Positions 33,095 through 41,953 of a DNA stretch of 45,872 bases are shown here, piece by piece; the first letter of the stretch is position 1, and the number at the start of each line of letters is the position of its first letter. Origin of the DNA: Gammaproteobacteria bacterium (GTDB lineage: Bacteria > Pseudomonadota > Gammaproteobacteria > Methylococcales > Methylomonadaceae); NCBI GenBank assembly GCA_018830325.1, contig JAHJSQ010000024.1:1-45872 (forward strand), in the 5' to 3' direction. The notes below the pieces were generated by a model, which did no database searches, was not told the DNA's origin, and saw only the letters and a program-made list of their open reading frames with translations. Position numbers and translations under genes: made by a program.

Positions 33095-33990
33095 GCCATG
33101 ATCTCCTGTAAATGAAAATGGAAGGGGCCGAGTTTACCGCCGTAATTGCCGGCACTGATGCGTTTGACGCCGTTTTCGGCACCCAAATCGCAGACCGCTT
33201 GAATACCGACTCGCATCGCTTTGTCGATATCTTCCTTGGTCAGGCCGTCGATCACGATTTCCATCACCGATTCGATTTCAGGCGACAAATCGGTTTTGGT
33301 GATGCCTTTCAGTGTTGGGCAAAAAGCATCGTTGGTCGATGCGCCAAGCGCCTTATATTTCGAACCGACTTTCGAACCGGAGCGAACGACGCCGCCCGGA
33401 AACGGCATGATCACATTCGGAATCTTGCGCATTTCCTCGATCGCGGCCTCGCAGGCCGCCAGCGCTTGCGGCTGCGATTCGGCCAATACCAAGAAATTAC
33501 CTCCACCGACCGCTTCGACCTGCCCTGTCGTCGCCTCGGTCAGAAACTCGCCGTCCATGACCGGCACGCGCCAATAACGTTTGCCACCGATCACTTTGGA
33601 AATCTGGAAACCGTCGCCGAAATAGCGCAAATTCTTGCCCAATGGAATCGGTTTGTCGCTCTCAATGCCGGCGAACAACGCCGAAGTCGGCGAAGTCAGC
33701 ACACATTGCCCAGCGCGCGTTTCCAATTGTTTCGCAAGGCCTTTGCCGCCCATCGCGAAGATCATCACAGAAACGCCAGGGCGTCCGTCGGGTGTTTCGG
33801 AAGGATCGAGCACGCGCTCGATGCCGGCCTCGCAGCCGCAAGCGATCACCGAAGTCGCGAAACCGGTCATCGCTTGCGCCGAGATCATCGCCCATTTTTC
33901 GTTTTGCGCGGTGATAATCGCGCGCGTCGCCTTCATCGGAAATGCCTCGGCAAAGGTTTTGTCTATCGTTACGCCGTTAATAATCATCAT
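33091..33990 (-). CDS. fhcD: Formyltransferase/hydrolase complex subunit D (formyl-MFR:H4MPT formyltransferase)
   Basis: This 299-residue homologue of archaeal Ftr transfers the formyl group from formyl-tetrahydromethanopterin to methylofuran. Recognisable segments are MIINGVTIDKTFAEAF at the start, FATSVIACGCEAGIE, GRPGVSVMIFAMGGKGLAKQL, TSPTSALFAGIES, and FPGGVVRSGSKVGSKYKAL. It is cytosolic. In this genome the gene has no strong Shine-Dalgarno and follows about 2.25 kb of accessory genes instead of fhcA, so its expression may differ from the usual fhcBADC operon. Confidence 0.95.
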   Translation of the reverse strand: MMIINGVTIDKTFAEAFPMKATRAIITAQNEKWAMISAQAMTGFATSVIACGCEAGIERVLDPSETPDGRPGVSVMIFAMGGKGLAKQLETRAGQCVLTSPTSALFAGIESDKPIPLGKNLRYFGDGFQISKVIGGKRYWRVPVMDGEFLTEATTGQVEAVGGGNFLVLAESQPQALAACEAAIEEMRKIPNVIMPFPGGVVRSGSKVGSKYKALGASTNDAFCPTLKGITKTDLSPEIESVMEIVIDGLTKEDIDKAMRVGIQAVCDLGAENGVKRISAGNYGGKLGPFHFHLQEIMA

Positions 33991-34034
33991 GGGTACACAT
34001 GGTTAAATATTTGAAAGTAAGTAAAGTGTTGACG

Positions 34035-34369
34035 TTATCGGTATATCTCGATGCAGGCCTTGTTTTCGTCGATCAATGCCATTTCTATCGCGTCCTTTTT
34101 AGTCAACAAAGAATTGATAATCGCCGCTTTGGACTGATTGCCTATTTTCAGCCAAACAATTTTAGGCGGTTGACCGTAAAGATTCGACATTTCAAAAAAA
34201 TCAGCGTCCTTCGTGACGATAACAAAGTCGTTGGTTTTGGCATATTCCCAAATTTCCCAGTCACTGGCGCGTTCCAAACCTAATATCGCAACTTGTGTGG
34301 ATTCAGGATATGCTTCAACTAAAAAGGCCACTGCACGGCGCGACAAGTTTTCATCCAAAGCAGCTTCAT
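34035..34369 (-). pseudogene. DUF5615 PIN-like toxin gene with apparent frameshift
   Basis: The coupled ATG at 34369 overlaps the DUF433 stop (TAATG) and reads MKLLW, but then leaves the family frame and stops after 16 codons. The family's conserved MKLLxDENLS continues in another frame from 34358 (DENLSRRAVAFL...SDWEIWEYAKTNDFVIVTKDADFFE...IVWLKIGN), about 107 residues. One T missing from CTTTTGG explains it. The body retains the PIN-like acidic motif. It could still be made from a TTG at 34358 or by frameshifting, but inactivation is simpler. Partner of the upstream DUF433 antitoxin. Confidence 0.65.
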
Positions 34370-34596
34370 TAAATAATTGCCGCTAAGCTATGCTCACGTT
34401 CGGCTGCAAAAGCCAAACAAGCCCTTATATCGTTTGACTCCAGTTCAGGATAATCGTCCAAAATTTCCACTTCGCTCATACCCTCCGCAAGCCATCCCAA
34501 AACATCGTAAACCGTAATCCGCAACCCGCGAATACAAGGCTTACCACCTCGCTTTCCGGGTTCGATGGTAATGATGCTGCGATAATCTATAGCCAT
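34369..34596 (-). CDS. DUF433-family antitoxin-like protein
   Basis: This 75-residue protein has the DUF433 pattern: ITIEPGKRGGKPCIRGLRITVYDVLGWLAEGMSEVEILDDYPELESNDIRACLAFA, a short helix-turn-helix-like fold. DUF433 genes commonly pair with DUF5615 PIN-like proteins as toxin-antitoxin modules, as here. GGAGAT precedes the ATG. Its stop overlaps the partner's ATG. Confidence 0.85.
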   Translation of the reverse strand: MAIDYRSIITIEPGKRGGKPCIRGLRITVYDVLGWLAEGMSEVEILDDYPELESNDIRACLAFAAEREHSLAAII

Positions 34597-34712
34597 AGGT
34601 ATCTCCGGATTTTTTTTAGTTTATTGTTTCTTCATCTGTTATCTATGTATTTTGGTTGTTAATGCCGAGAAATCGCTGATTTCCCGATTTACAGATTGTT
34701 TAATTAATAACC

Positions 34713-34982
34713 TCAAGCAGCCTTCAAATCACACTGCAACAAACCTTGTTGCTCAAGTTTGTTATGAATATTTCCAGGACTAAGCTCCAGGCCATTTTTC
34801 CAGCATAATGCCCCGAGCTCTAGAAAGAATCGTTTAAAATAATCTTCATCTTGTAGCGGGGCGACCAACTCGGTCTGTTTCTCCAGCAAAGGCTGTAAAT
34901 CGTAGTCGCCGACGGTTTGATCGGAAAACCACAAGCGTATGATTTTATGTTCGATATATTCAGCTTTGATGATTTTAATCAT
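34713..34982 (-). CDS. DUF2442-domain protein
   Basis: This 89-residue protein matches DUF2442: IKAEYIEHKIIRLWFSDQTVGDYDLQPLL..DYFKRFFLELGALCWKNGLELSPGNIHN. Its start overlaps the end of the DUF4160 gene by 8 nt. DUF2442/DUF4160 pairs occur widely as putative toxin-antitoxin-like modules; function is unproven. Confidence 0.85.
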   Translation of the reverse strand: MIKIIKAEYIEHKIIRLWFSDQTVGDYDLQPLLEKQTELVAPLQDEDYFKRFFLELGALCWKNGLELSPGNIHNKLEQQGLLQCDLKAA

Positions 34983-35241
34983 TATCGGCTCCGGCTATAC
35001 GCTGCAACGGTTTTAGTTGAATGGCTAACTGCCAATCCGCCATTAATTCTTCCTGATGCTCTTTCGCCCAGTCCCTGACCAGTTTCAATGCTTTACTCGG
35101 CAAACGGCCTTCCAGTACTTCTCCACTTTCGATCGCAATTAATGCCTGATGACCTTGGTACTCGGCGTGAAAATGCGGCGGATTGTGATCATCGTGATAC
35201 ATCCTGATGTAAATGCCGAAAAAATAGGAAATAACGGGCAT
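34975..35241 (-). CDS. DUF4160-domain protein
   Basis: This 88-residue protein has the DUF4160 signature ISYFFGIYIRMYHDDHNPPHFHAEYQGHQALIAI with the HNPPHFHA core, followed by LPSKALKLVRDWAKEHQEELMADW. It is the first gene of a two-gene unit with DUF2442, and the role is unknown. The spacer 35242-35397 shows no gene. Confidence 0.85.
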   Translation of the reverse strand: MPVISYFFGIYIRMYHDDHNPPHFHAEYQGHQALIAIESGEVLEGRLPSKALKLVRDWAKEHQEELMADWQLAIQLKPLQRIAGADND

Positions 35242-35397
35242 CGTTTAATTTAAGACCTTAGGTATATTTTGTTTCCATTCGAGTTAATCATCATACTTTT
35301 CGCTTAATAATCTAACGATTATTTGCGCCCACTTGATACTGTCAAAGACCAGAGGTTTTATTACGGGTTTCGTTCCATGCACATCTGACATTTCACT

Positions 35398-35910
35398 TCA
35401 GAGCGTCTGCATCACAAAAGCAGCTTGATTAATTGATTGTTTCAAGTTTTTCTTTAAAAAATTAACGTTTGAATTTTTCCATTGAATTTCTTCGAGTTGA
35501 TTTTGAATGGCTTCAAAAATACCTACAGCCTCAAGTGATTTATTGCACCTTTCCTGAAAAGATGAATCACTTACAGACCCGAGACCTTCTTTTTTTTGAT
35601 ACACATTTGCTGTTACGCTATCAATCGCAGCACATGCCGACGATATAGCTCCGCTCAAATCGCCGTCACGGAATTTAGTTGATGCCTTGACCAGATCTTC
35701 TCGCGCTAGTGGATCAAGTTCAGTCAAATCAACTGAGTCTAAAATCTCAATGGGTATGATTTTGTTATCTATACACTGCCATCCAAACCGACTCAAATAA
35801 TTCTTTAGCCTCTCTTCCGGATCATAATCGAGATACCGAAGATTATTGATACGTTCGAATATTCCCTCAATTACATAATTTAAGAACTTATGCTTTTCAA
35901 GGTTATTCAT
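35398..35910 (-). pseudogene. Abortive-infection-like protein, C-terminal part
   Basis: This 170-residue frame contains LAREDLVKASTKFRDGDLSGAISSACAAIDSVTANVYQK, resembling the C-terminal helical domain of abortive-infection (Abi) proteins, where AI..ACTALES-type motifs recur. It begins abruptly at LEKHKFLNYVIEGIF, 39 nt from a palindromic repeat. A 37-residue frame ending RISGGIDLP lies on the other side of that repeat. Both are probably halves of one gene split by the repeat. The C-terminal part may still be translated on its own. Confidence 0.5.
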
Positions 35911-35948
35911 ACTTAAAAAGTGTAAGTATTCAGTCCCCCGGCCATTCT

Positions 35949-36046
35949 CGTTCCCACGCTCTGCGTAGGAACGCCTGAGTACCGCTCCAGCGGTACGAGA
36001 CGCTAGAGCGTCTCGGGCTGCATTCCCACGCTGGAGCGTGGGAACG
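35949..36046. mobile_element. Composite palindromic repeat inside the Abi-like gene
   Basis: The element is bounded by CGTTCCCACGCT and AGCGTGGGAACG. It contains GTACCGCTCCAGCGGTAC (35979-35996), CGAGACGCTAGAGCGTCTCG (35996-36015) and TTCCCACGCTGGAGCGTGGG. A remnant of the same family is at 9642-9670. No reading frame is present. Confidence 0.75.
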
Positions 36047-36065
36047 ATAGGAGGGATGTGAATAA

Positions 36066-36179
36066 TTACGGTAAATCAATTCCACCACTGATTCGAATAA
36101 TCTCTTTGATTTCGTAGAAATCAAATTCCTTTAATATTGATGTGATTGCTGCCCAAGCAGAATCTATATTATTATCCAT
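36066..36179 (-). pseudogene. N-terminal fragment (37 residues) of the split Abi-like gene
   Basis: It reads MDNNIDSAWAAITSILKEFD then FYEIKEIIRISGGIDLP and stops 20 bp before the palindromic repeat. Its opening and the IDLP ending fit the N-terminus of small Abi-type proteins, but I cannot confirm the family. It begins 61 nt after the fhcA stop on the same strand. Confidence 0.4.
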
Positions 36180-36240
36180 GAAATTAAATATACTCTTTCT
36201 GACCGGAATCTAAGTTTTTCCAACTCATCCAGTGTTTTCA

Positions 36241-37905
36241 CTAAACCACCTCTTTTAGAGAATGCACCGTCAAACTTCCCCGCCCGTCCTCGGTAAACTC
36301 GTCGTCGCTGATTTTAAAGTTACCCATTTTCATCGTCAGATAGCGGTCGAAATAAGACTTGAGGTCTTTTTCGACGGCCGCGTCATAATCAGGCTTGACA
36401 ATATGTGTCGTTCCCCATTTTACATGGACGATCTGGCCATCTTTTACGACCATCTCGCCGTCTTTGAACACGTAATCCGGTTTTTCGAACATTTTTTGCC
36501 GGTCGGCGTTTTCGGTGTACACGGTGATGTCGCCCCAATTCCCAGCGGTCAGGCCGCCGCGATCTTTCAGGCCGATCAATTTGGCCGCGCCCGCGCGCGT
36601 CATGATCGCGATTTCGTTCAGCGTGTATTCGCGGTCGATCGATGCCAGCGTCGTCATTTTTTGCGCTTCCGGATGAATCGTCGCGAGCATATCGTTGCGG
36701 AAGCTTTTATCCATCAGCAAACGAATCAGATGCGGATAGGTCGTGAACGGCGCGCCGTTCGGATGGTCGGTGGTCAAAAACACGCGCCACGGGTCGTCGA
36801 CCAGCAGGAAGATTTCGAGTCCGATCGCCCATTGCAGAGCATTGACGAAATTCTGGTCCCTGTATTTGAACGGCACAACGCCGCAGCCGGCATCGCATTC
36901 GATGTCCATGCATACCCACTTGTTCGGATGCCCGTGTTTGTGGTTCGCATGTTGGCGCATCGTATCGCCGGATGCCGTGACGGTCTGGCCGAACAAAATT
37001 TGTCCGACATCAATCGTAATGTTCTTATGCTTGTTGACCGCTTCAGCGATTTGCGCGGCGCCCGATGAGAATTTGAAGTCGCCTTCGGTGCCATAGCTAT
37101 GAAACTGAATGTGCGTCAAATGCATCGGTAAGCCGCCCACGCCTTGAATCGTATCGAGCGTCGTGTCGACATTGCCCGGCACGCCCAGATTACAACCATG
37201 CACATGCAAAGGATGCGGAACGCCTAATTCTTTGACCGCAGTCGCCAAGGTTTGCAGAATTTGCCTGGGCGTCACGTCGTAATACGCATTTTTTTCGTCA
37301 AGATCGAGCTTGCGTTGATTAAACTTGAACGCGCTGATGCCGCCGGCATTAACGACTTTAATGCCTATACATTTGGACGCTTGAAGCGTCCATGCGACAT
37401 AATCGTTAACCGCTTTCTGATCTTTTTTTGCAGTCAACATGCGCAGCAAGTAGTCATCGCTGCCAAGCATCGCGTAGCCCCCTTTATCCAAAATCGGAAT
37501 ATCGCCCATTTCCATATGCGCCTGTCGGGCGTTAACCGGCAACACTGCCGGCTCGAACGCCGCTGTATAGCCCATCTCGGCATAACGATAGCCGGTAACA
37601 TAAGTGCTCGGTATCGCATGACCGCTTCCGGAACGCGTCAAATCGGTGCGGATAACCGGATCTGAGCGGTGGTCTTCCGGTAACAAGATTCTCGCGATAT
37701 TCCCCTTACCGCCGCCGATATGCGTATGCATGTCGATCGCACCGGACATCACGACTTTACCGGTTAAATCATATTCTTGATCGATTTTGAGATCGGCCGT
37801 AGGTCTATCGACGATGCGACCGTCTTGAATATAAATATCCCGTTTTTGGCCGTCGATTCCGCCGGCGGGGTCATAAACCGTTCCACCTGTTAATTTAATC
37901 AGCAT
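36241..37905 (-). CDS. fhcA: Formyltransferase/hydrolase complex subunit A
   Basis: This 554-residue amidohydrolase-fold protein is the catalytic hydrolase subunit, cleaving N-formyl-methylofuran to formate. Metal-site motifs are visible: AIDMHTHIGG near residue 60, the Lys in GIKVVNAGG (candidate carboxylated Lys), HPLHVHGCN, MHLTHIQFHSYG, and TTDHPNGAPF with the catalytic Asp. Length fits the bacterial FhcA family. It follows fhcB after 230 bp that contain an inverted-repeat element, and is separated from fhcD by accessory genes. Three long opposite-strand frames within it are shadows. Confidence 0.95.
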   Translation of the reverse strand: MLIKLTGGTVYDPAGGIDGQKRDIYIQDGRIVDRPTADLKIDQEYDLTGKVVMSGAIDMHTHIGGGKGNIARILLPEDHRSDPVIRTDLTRSGSGHAIPSTYVTGYRYAEMGYTAAFEPAVLPVNARQAHMEMGDIPILDKGGYAMLGSDDYLLRMLTAKKDQKAVNDYVAWTLQASKCIGIKVVNAGGISAFKFNQRKLDLDEKNAYYDVTPRQILQTLATAVKELGVPHPLHVHGCNLGVPGNVDTTLDTIQGVGGLPMHLTHIQFHSYGTEGDFKFSSGAAQIAEAVNKHKNITIDVGQILFGQTVTASGDTMRQHANHKHGHPNKWVCMDIECDAGCGVVPFKYRDQNFVNALQWAIGLEIFLLVDDPWRVFLTTDHPNGAPFTTYPHLIRLLMDKSFRNDMLATIHPEAQKMTTLASIDREYTLNEIAIMTRAGAAKLIGLKDRGGLTAGNWGDITVYTENADRQKMFEKPDYVFKDGEMVVKDGQIVHVKWGTTHIVKPDYDAAVEKDLKSYFDRYLTMKMGNFKISDDEFTEDGRGSLTVHSLKEVV

Positions 37906-37977
37906 AGCTTTTCCAAATGATTAGAGATGAGCAGTACATCGAAGCACATAGACATCGGATTATTTGTTGAATTGTAT

Positions 37978-38133
37978 CATTATCGCGCAGATGCGCTGAG
38001 GCGCAGAGAGTTGATGGTTAAAAACAAAAAGATCGTTCCATATGAGATGAAGACCGTAAAACAAAATGTCTGACGCAACCCTACCAACATCTCGTATTCT
38101 TACTTTCTCCGCGCCTCTGCGCGAGATAATTAA
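37978..38133. mobile_element. Inverted-repeat (MITE-like) element between fhcB and fhcA
   Basis: ATTATCGCGCAGATGCGC..AGGCGCAGAGAGTT at the left, and CTTTCTCCGCGCCTCTGCGC-GAGATAAT at the right, are imperfect inverted repeats of about 25 bp with an 8-nt interruption. No reading frame lies between them. Confidence 0.55.
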
Positions 38134-38135
38134 AT

Positions 38136-39395
38136 CTATAGCGCCCGCTCGATCGCCGATAATACGTCAGCGGCAGCAGGTAAGCCCGAATCGCGCAATT
38201 TTTTCAGACGTATCGCCACAACACTATCGGCACGATAAGCGTGGCCGGCATGATCGATACCCGGCGTACCCAATGGAATGTAAACATCCGGTTCTTTATC
38301 GAATACCATGCCCGAACGGCCTAAGACAATGGTCGGCACATCGGTAACAGGCGGTATTGCTTTGCTATTGAATGCTTGCACCCACAGCAAAGCATCGCCC
38401 TCACCGTTCTCGAGCATTGCTCTACTATCGTACAAATAAGGATCGTATTCGGGGTAGCCTTTAGCATAGTTAATCCGTGCCGGATAACCGGAAATCCATC
38501 CCGCAACCTGACTGGCTGTCAGATCGCCTTCCTTGCCGCTCAACGGCAATCCGGAACAACGGCTTCCCTGATCGTTGATATCCTTGATCAGCTCGCAAAC
38601 CGATTGGACAGTAAGTTCTGCTTGATCGAAAGCCAACGCTGACGCTGCCCAAGTCACGACGCCGTATTTCGCAGCTTGCAAACGCTCGGCCACGGTCTGC
38701 AAATCGGAAACTTTAATACCTCCTACCGAATCGGCATCGATCTTATGTCCCTTGACTAGGGCCCTCAATACCGCTACGACGTCGGGTAAATCGGCATCGG
38801 CACAAGTCAATACTTGCGCTTGCTTACCATTTGGCGAAACCTGAGCAGTGCCGGAGGGCGCCTTGCCCAAATAAATCACCTCTCGGTTAGCGGTATCCTC
38901 CAGAAACATCGACTCCTGATTCCAAAGATAACGCTCGAAAAAACGCGGCACGAAACTTTCCAAATCCTTACCGAACACCAACAGTAAATCGCACCGATTC
39001 TTAACCTCGGCCAGCGTTGTCGTCATCCAGCCGGAATCTTGCATTGCCAGATAATTACGTCTTGCCGCATTGAAGTTCATCTGATCGACCACGGCGCCGC
39101 AGCGGTCGGCCAACGCCAGCAACGCGCGCATACCGTTGACATCGGTCGCACAACCTCCGATGATCGGCTGACTGGAATCTTGTAATATTTCAACGGCTTT
39201 AGCCACAGCATGCTCAAGAGCGACTTGCTTCCCGGCGACTCTGGGCTTAAAGTCGGTAATGACTTGTTCAAATGCAGGGGTATTGACCGCGCAGCCGTTG
39301 CTTAGAACCTTCAACGACAAACCGTCGACACTAATTGTCAGATCATCGGTTCCAATACCGCAAAAAGGACTGGGCACTTCGGTAATTTCAGTCAC
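38136..39395 (-). CDS. fhcB: Formyltransferase/hydrolase complex subunit B
   Basis: This 419-residue homologue of formylmethanofuran dehydrogenase subunit B belongs to the molybdopterin oxidoreductase fold but has lost its redox function. The N-terminal Cys cluster of archaeal FwdB is reduced to PSPFCGIGTDDL (only Cys12), and no molybdopterin-ligand Cys/Sec motif is apparent, consistent with bacterial Fhc being a hydrolase complex. The start is GTG at 39395 with AGAGGA upstream. It is the first gene of the fhc cluster. Confidence 0.93.
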   Translation of the reverse strand: MTEITEVPSPFCGIGTDDLTISVDGLSLKVLSNGCAVNTPAFEQVITDFKPRVAGKQVALEHAVAKAVEILQDSSQPIIGGCATDVNGMRALLALADRCGAVVDQMNFNAARRNYLAMQDSGWMTTTLAEVKNRCDLLLVFGKDLESFVPRFFERYLWNQESMFLEDTANREVIYLGKAPSGTAQVSPNGKQAQVLTCADADLPDVVAVLRALVKGHKIDADSVGGIKVSDLQTVAERLQAAKYGVVTWAASALAFDQAELTVQSVCELIKDINDQGSRCSGLPLSGKEGDLTASQVAGWISGYPARINYAKGYPEYDPYLYDSRAMLENGEGDALLWVQAFNSKAIPPVTDVPTIVLGRSGMVFDKEPDVYIPLGTPGIDHAGHAYRADSVVAIRLKKLRDSGLPAAADVLSAIERAL

Positions 39396-39736
39396 GCGCT
39401 TTTCCTCTTTATATCTTTAATTGATTTAGATTTAGCCATGCCGATTAAACGATTAACGCGATACGACACTACAGTAATAGCAAGCATTTTAACCCGAAAT
39501 AACCGCACTGTCCCGTTTCACCCGGCATTTCCCGCTTAGAATTTTTCATTCATCCTGTATAGACAGCCATTAGATCCAGAGCCCGACAAATCAATCAACT
39601 TTAGAAAGCACGACATAACCTCACCATTATCTGGTTAAAATCTTCTTGAATACTTTTTCGAACCTTCATTATCGAGTTACGTTAAAATATCGATCGAAAT
39701 TACGAATACTCATTGCAGATTACGGCGGTCTCACAG

Positions 39737-39897
39737 TATAAACCCACCGTCCTTCAATTTTCGGCAGTGTCTAAGGAGGCACAGGGGTGCCTGGCAAAGG
39801 CTTTGCCAGCATGGTTGCTGGCACAGAGCCTACATGGACGTATTCACGGCGTCCTTTGACGGGCCCCCGGTGCCGAATTTTGATCTGCGATGGGTAG
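39737..39897. mobile_element. MITE-like repeat family B, divergent copy
   Basis: The left end TATAAACCCACCG..TTCAATTTTCGGC and the right end GCCGAATTTTGATCTGCGATGGG are degraded terminal inverted repeats. The interior has a TGGCAAAGGCTTTGCCAGC palindrome and TACATGGACGTATTCACGG. It lies in the divergent spacer between fhcB and the M48 gene. The rest of 39396-39736 (the likely fhc promoter region) shows no clear consensus promoter. Confidence 0.7.
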
Positions 39898-39958
39898 ATC
39901 ATCGCATAAGTATTCCTGATCAACCTAACGTCTTCAATTCGGCAAAGGGTACCGCATT

Positions 39959-40744
39959 ATGTTTAATAAAATCTCACTGGCACTTAGCGTCACCCTATTA
40001 TTGAACGCTTGCGCCACCAGCCCGACAGGCAGAACGCAATTCGCATTCATGCCCGATACCCAACTCAATCAAATGGGGCTTCAGGCTTTCGACAGCTTAA
40101 AAAAAGAAACCCCGATTAGCAGCAATCAGAGGCACACTCAATTTGTTACATGCGTATCCAATGCGGTCATCCGGGAAGTCGGAGGCAATTGGGAAGTCGT
40201 CGTATTCGAAGACAACAGCTTGAACGCCTTCGCCTTGCCCGGTAATAAAATTGGTGTGCATTCAGGCATGGTCAACTTCGTCGACAATCAAGACCAATTG
40301 GCATCTATCATCGGTCATGAAATCGGTCATGTTTTGGCAAGGCACAGCAATGAACGCGTCTCGCAGCAAATGGCGGTCAGCTCCGGTATGGCCTTGATCC
40401 AAGCCGTCAGCGCACCGCAAACCGCAATGGGTCAAACGGCTCTCGGACTGCTCGGTGTCGGCGCCCAGTACGGCGTGCTATTGCCCTACAGCCGACTGCA
40501 TGAAAACGAAGCCGATAAAATCGGCCTCGACTTGATGGCCAAGGCCGGTTTCGACCCCCGCCAAAGCGTTATACTGTGGCAAAAGATGGCGCGAGCCGGC
40601 GACGGTCAACAACCGCCGGAATTTATGTCTACACACCCCGCACATGCCACTCGAATTCAAGAATTGCAAAATGCCATGCCAAGAGCATTGGAAATTCAAA
40701 AACAAGCAGTCGCTCAAGGCAAACAACCTCGCTGCAGTAAATAA
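39959..40744 (+). CDS. M48-family zinc metalloprotease, lipoprotein
   Basis: This 261-residue protein has a lipoprotein signal with lipobox LLNAC (Cys18), so it should be membrane-anchored in the periplasm. Zinc-binding motif SIIGHEIGHVLARHSNERVS contains HEIGH, and the third ligand Glu is in HENEADKIGLDLMAKAGFD. Size and organisation match small LoiP/YcaL-type proteases that act on envelope proteins. The stop overlaps the dapC start by 1 nt (TAATG), so it is the first gene of the dap operon. Confidence 0.92.
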   Translation: MFNKISLALSVTLLLNACATSPTGRTQFAFMPDTQLNQMGLQAFDSLKKETPISSNQRHTQFVTCVSNAVIREVGGNWEVVVFEDNSLNAFALPGNKIGVHSGMVNFVDNQDQLASIIGHEIGHVLARHSNERVSQQMAVSSGMALIQAVSAPQTAMGQTALGLLGVGAQYGVLLPYSRLHENEADKIGLDLMAKAGFDPRQSVILWQKMARAGDGQQPPEFMSTHPAHATRIQELQNAMPRALEIQKQAVAQGKQPRCSK

Positions 40745-41940
40745 TGAATCCAAATTTAAAGCATCTACAGCCTTACCCGTTCGAAAAGCTAGCTCGGCTC
40801 AAGCAAGGCATCGTTCCGCCTGCCGATAAAGCCCACATCGCGCTGTCGATAGGCGAACCCAAACACATTACGCCGCACATCATTCAAGAAGCGCTCATCA
40901 CGCACATGCATGGTCTATCGGCTTATCCATCGACGCGCGGATTGCCGGAACTCCGGCAAGCGATGGCCGAATGGATCGCGATGCGTTTTAAAATACCGGT
41001 CGATTTACTCGATCCCGAAACACAAGTACTACCGGTCAACGGAACCCGCGAAGCCTTGTTTTCGTTCGCGCAATGCCTCGTCAAACCGAGCGAAAAACCG
41101 TTGATCTTGATGCCGAATCCGTTTTACCAAATTTACGAAGGCGCGGCTTTACTAGCCGGAGCACAGCCCTATTTCCTGAATACGACCGAGGAAAACGCTT
41201 ACCTACCCGACTTCAACACTGTTCCCGAATCGGTTTGGCATCGTTGCCAGTTGTTGTATATTTGCTCGCCGGGCAATCCGACCGGTGCGGTCATCCCTCA
41301 AACACAGCTGGAACATTTGATCGAATTGGCCGAGCGCTACGATTTCGTGATTGCGTCGGATGAATGCTACAGCGAAATTTATGCCGACGAAAATAACCCG
41401 CCAACCGGACTTTTGGAGGCGGCTGTTGCGACCGGCAACACAAAGTTTAAGCGTTGCGTGATCTTTCATAGTCTATCGAAGCGCTCGAATGCGCCGGGTT
41501 TGCGATCAGGCTTCGTTGCCGGAGACGCGGAAATTCTGCAGCGTTATTTTCAATACCGCACCTACCATGGCTGTGCGATGCCGGTACCGACGCAACATGC
41601 CAGCATAGCAGCCTGGCGCGATGAAGCGCATGTCGTCGACAACCGTCAGTTATACCGGGAAAAATTTAGTGCATTCAAAGACATATTATCCGAAGCTACT
41701 GCCGTTACCATCCCTCCGGCAAGTTTCTATATATGGCTAAAAACTCCGGTATCGGAAATTCAATTTGCACAACAGCTGTTTGCATCCGAAAATGTAACAG
41801 TCTTACCGGGCAGTTATTTATCCAGACCGTTCAACGAATCCGATCCCGGACGGAATCACGTCAGGATAGCCCTAGTGGCGCCGATCGAAGAATGCATCAA
41901 TGCCGCAGAGCGCATTAAAAATTTCATTCACACGCTATAA
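40744..41940 (+). CDS. dapC: Succinyldiaminopimelate transaminase
   Basis: This 398-residue class I/II PLP aminotransferase has the DapC-type opening [16 protein letters not shown] and [10 protein letters not shown], the substrate motif [13 protein letters not shown], the cofactor segment [17 protein letters not shown], and the PLP lysine in [15 protein letters not shown]. It converts N-succinyl-2-amino-6-oxopimelate to succinyl-DAP in lysine and peptidoglycan precursor synthesis. Adjacent dapD and dapE genes support the assignment. Confidence 0.93.
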   Translation: MNPNLKHLQPYPFEKLARLKQGIVPPADKAHIALSIGEPKHITPHIIQEALITHMHGLSAYPSTRGLPELRQAMAEWIAMRFKIPVDLLDPETQVLPVNGTREALFSFAQCLVKPSEKPLILMPNPFYQIYEGAALLAGAQPYFLNTTEENAYLPDFNTVPESVWHRCQLLYICSPGNPTGAVIPQTQLEHLIELAERYDFVIASDECYSEIYADENNPPTGLLEAAVATGNTKFKRCVIFHSLSKRSNAPGLRSGFVAGDAEILQRYFQYRTYHGCAMPVPTQHASIAAWRDEAHVVDNRQLYREKFSAFKDILSEATAVTIPPASFYIWLKTPVSEIQFAQQLFASENVTVLPGSYLSRPFNESDPGRNHVRIALVAPIEECINAAERIKNFIHTL

Positions 41941-41953
41941 ACAACGGAAAATC

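Noticed and set aside
33112-34014. 300-codon plus-strand frame over fhcD
   Set aside because: Antisense to fhcD; the His/Arg/Phe-rich translation has no recognisable domain.
36262-37068. 268-codon plus-strand frame over fhcA
   Set aside because: Antisense to fhcA, with no plausible start site or domain.
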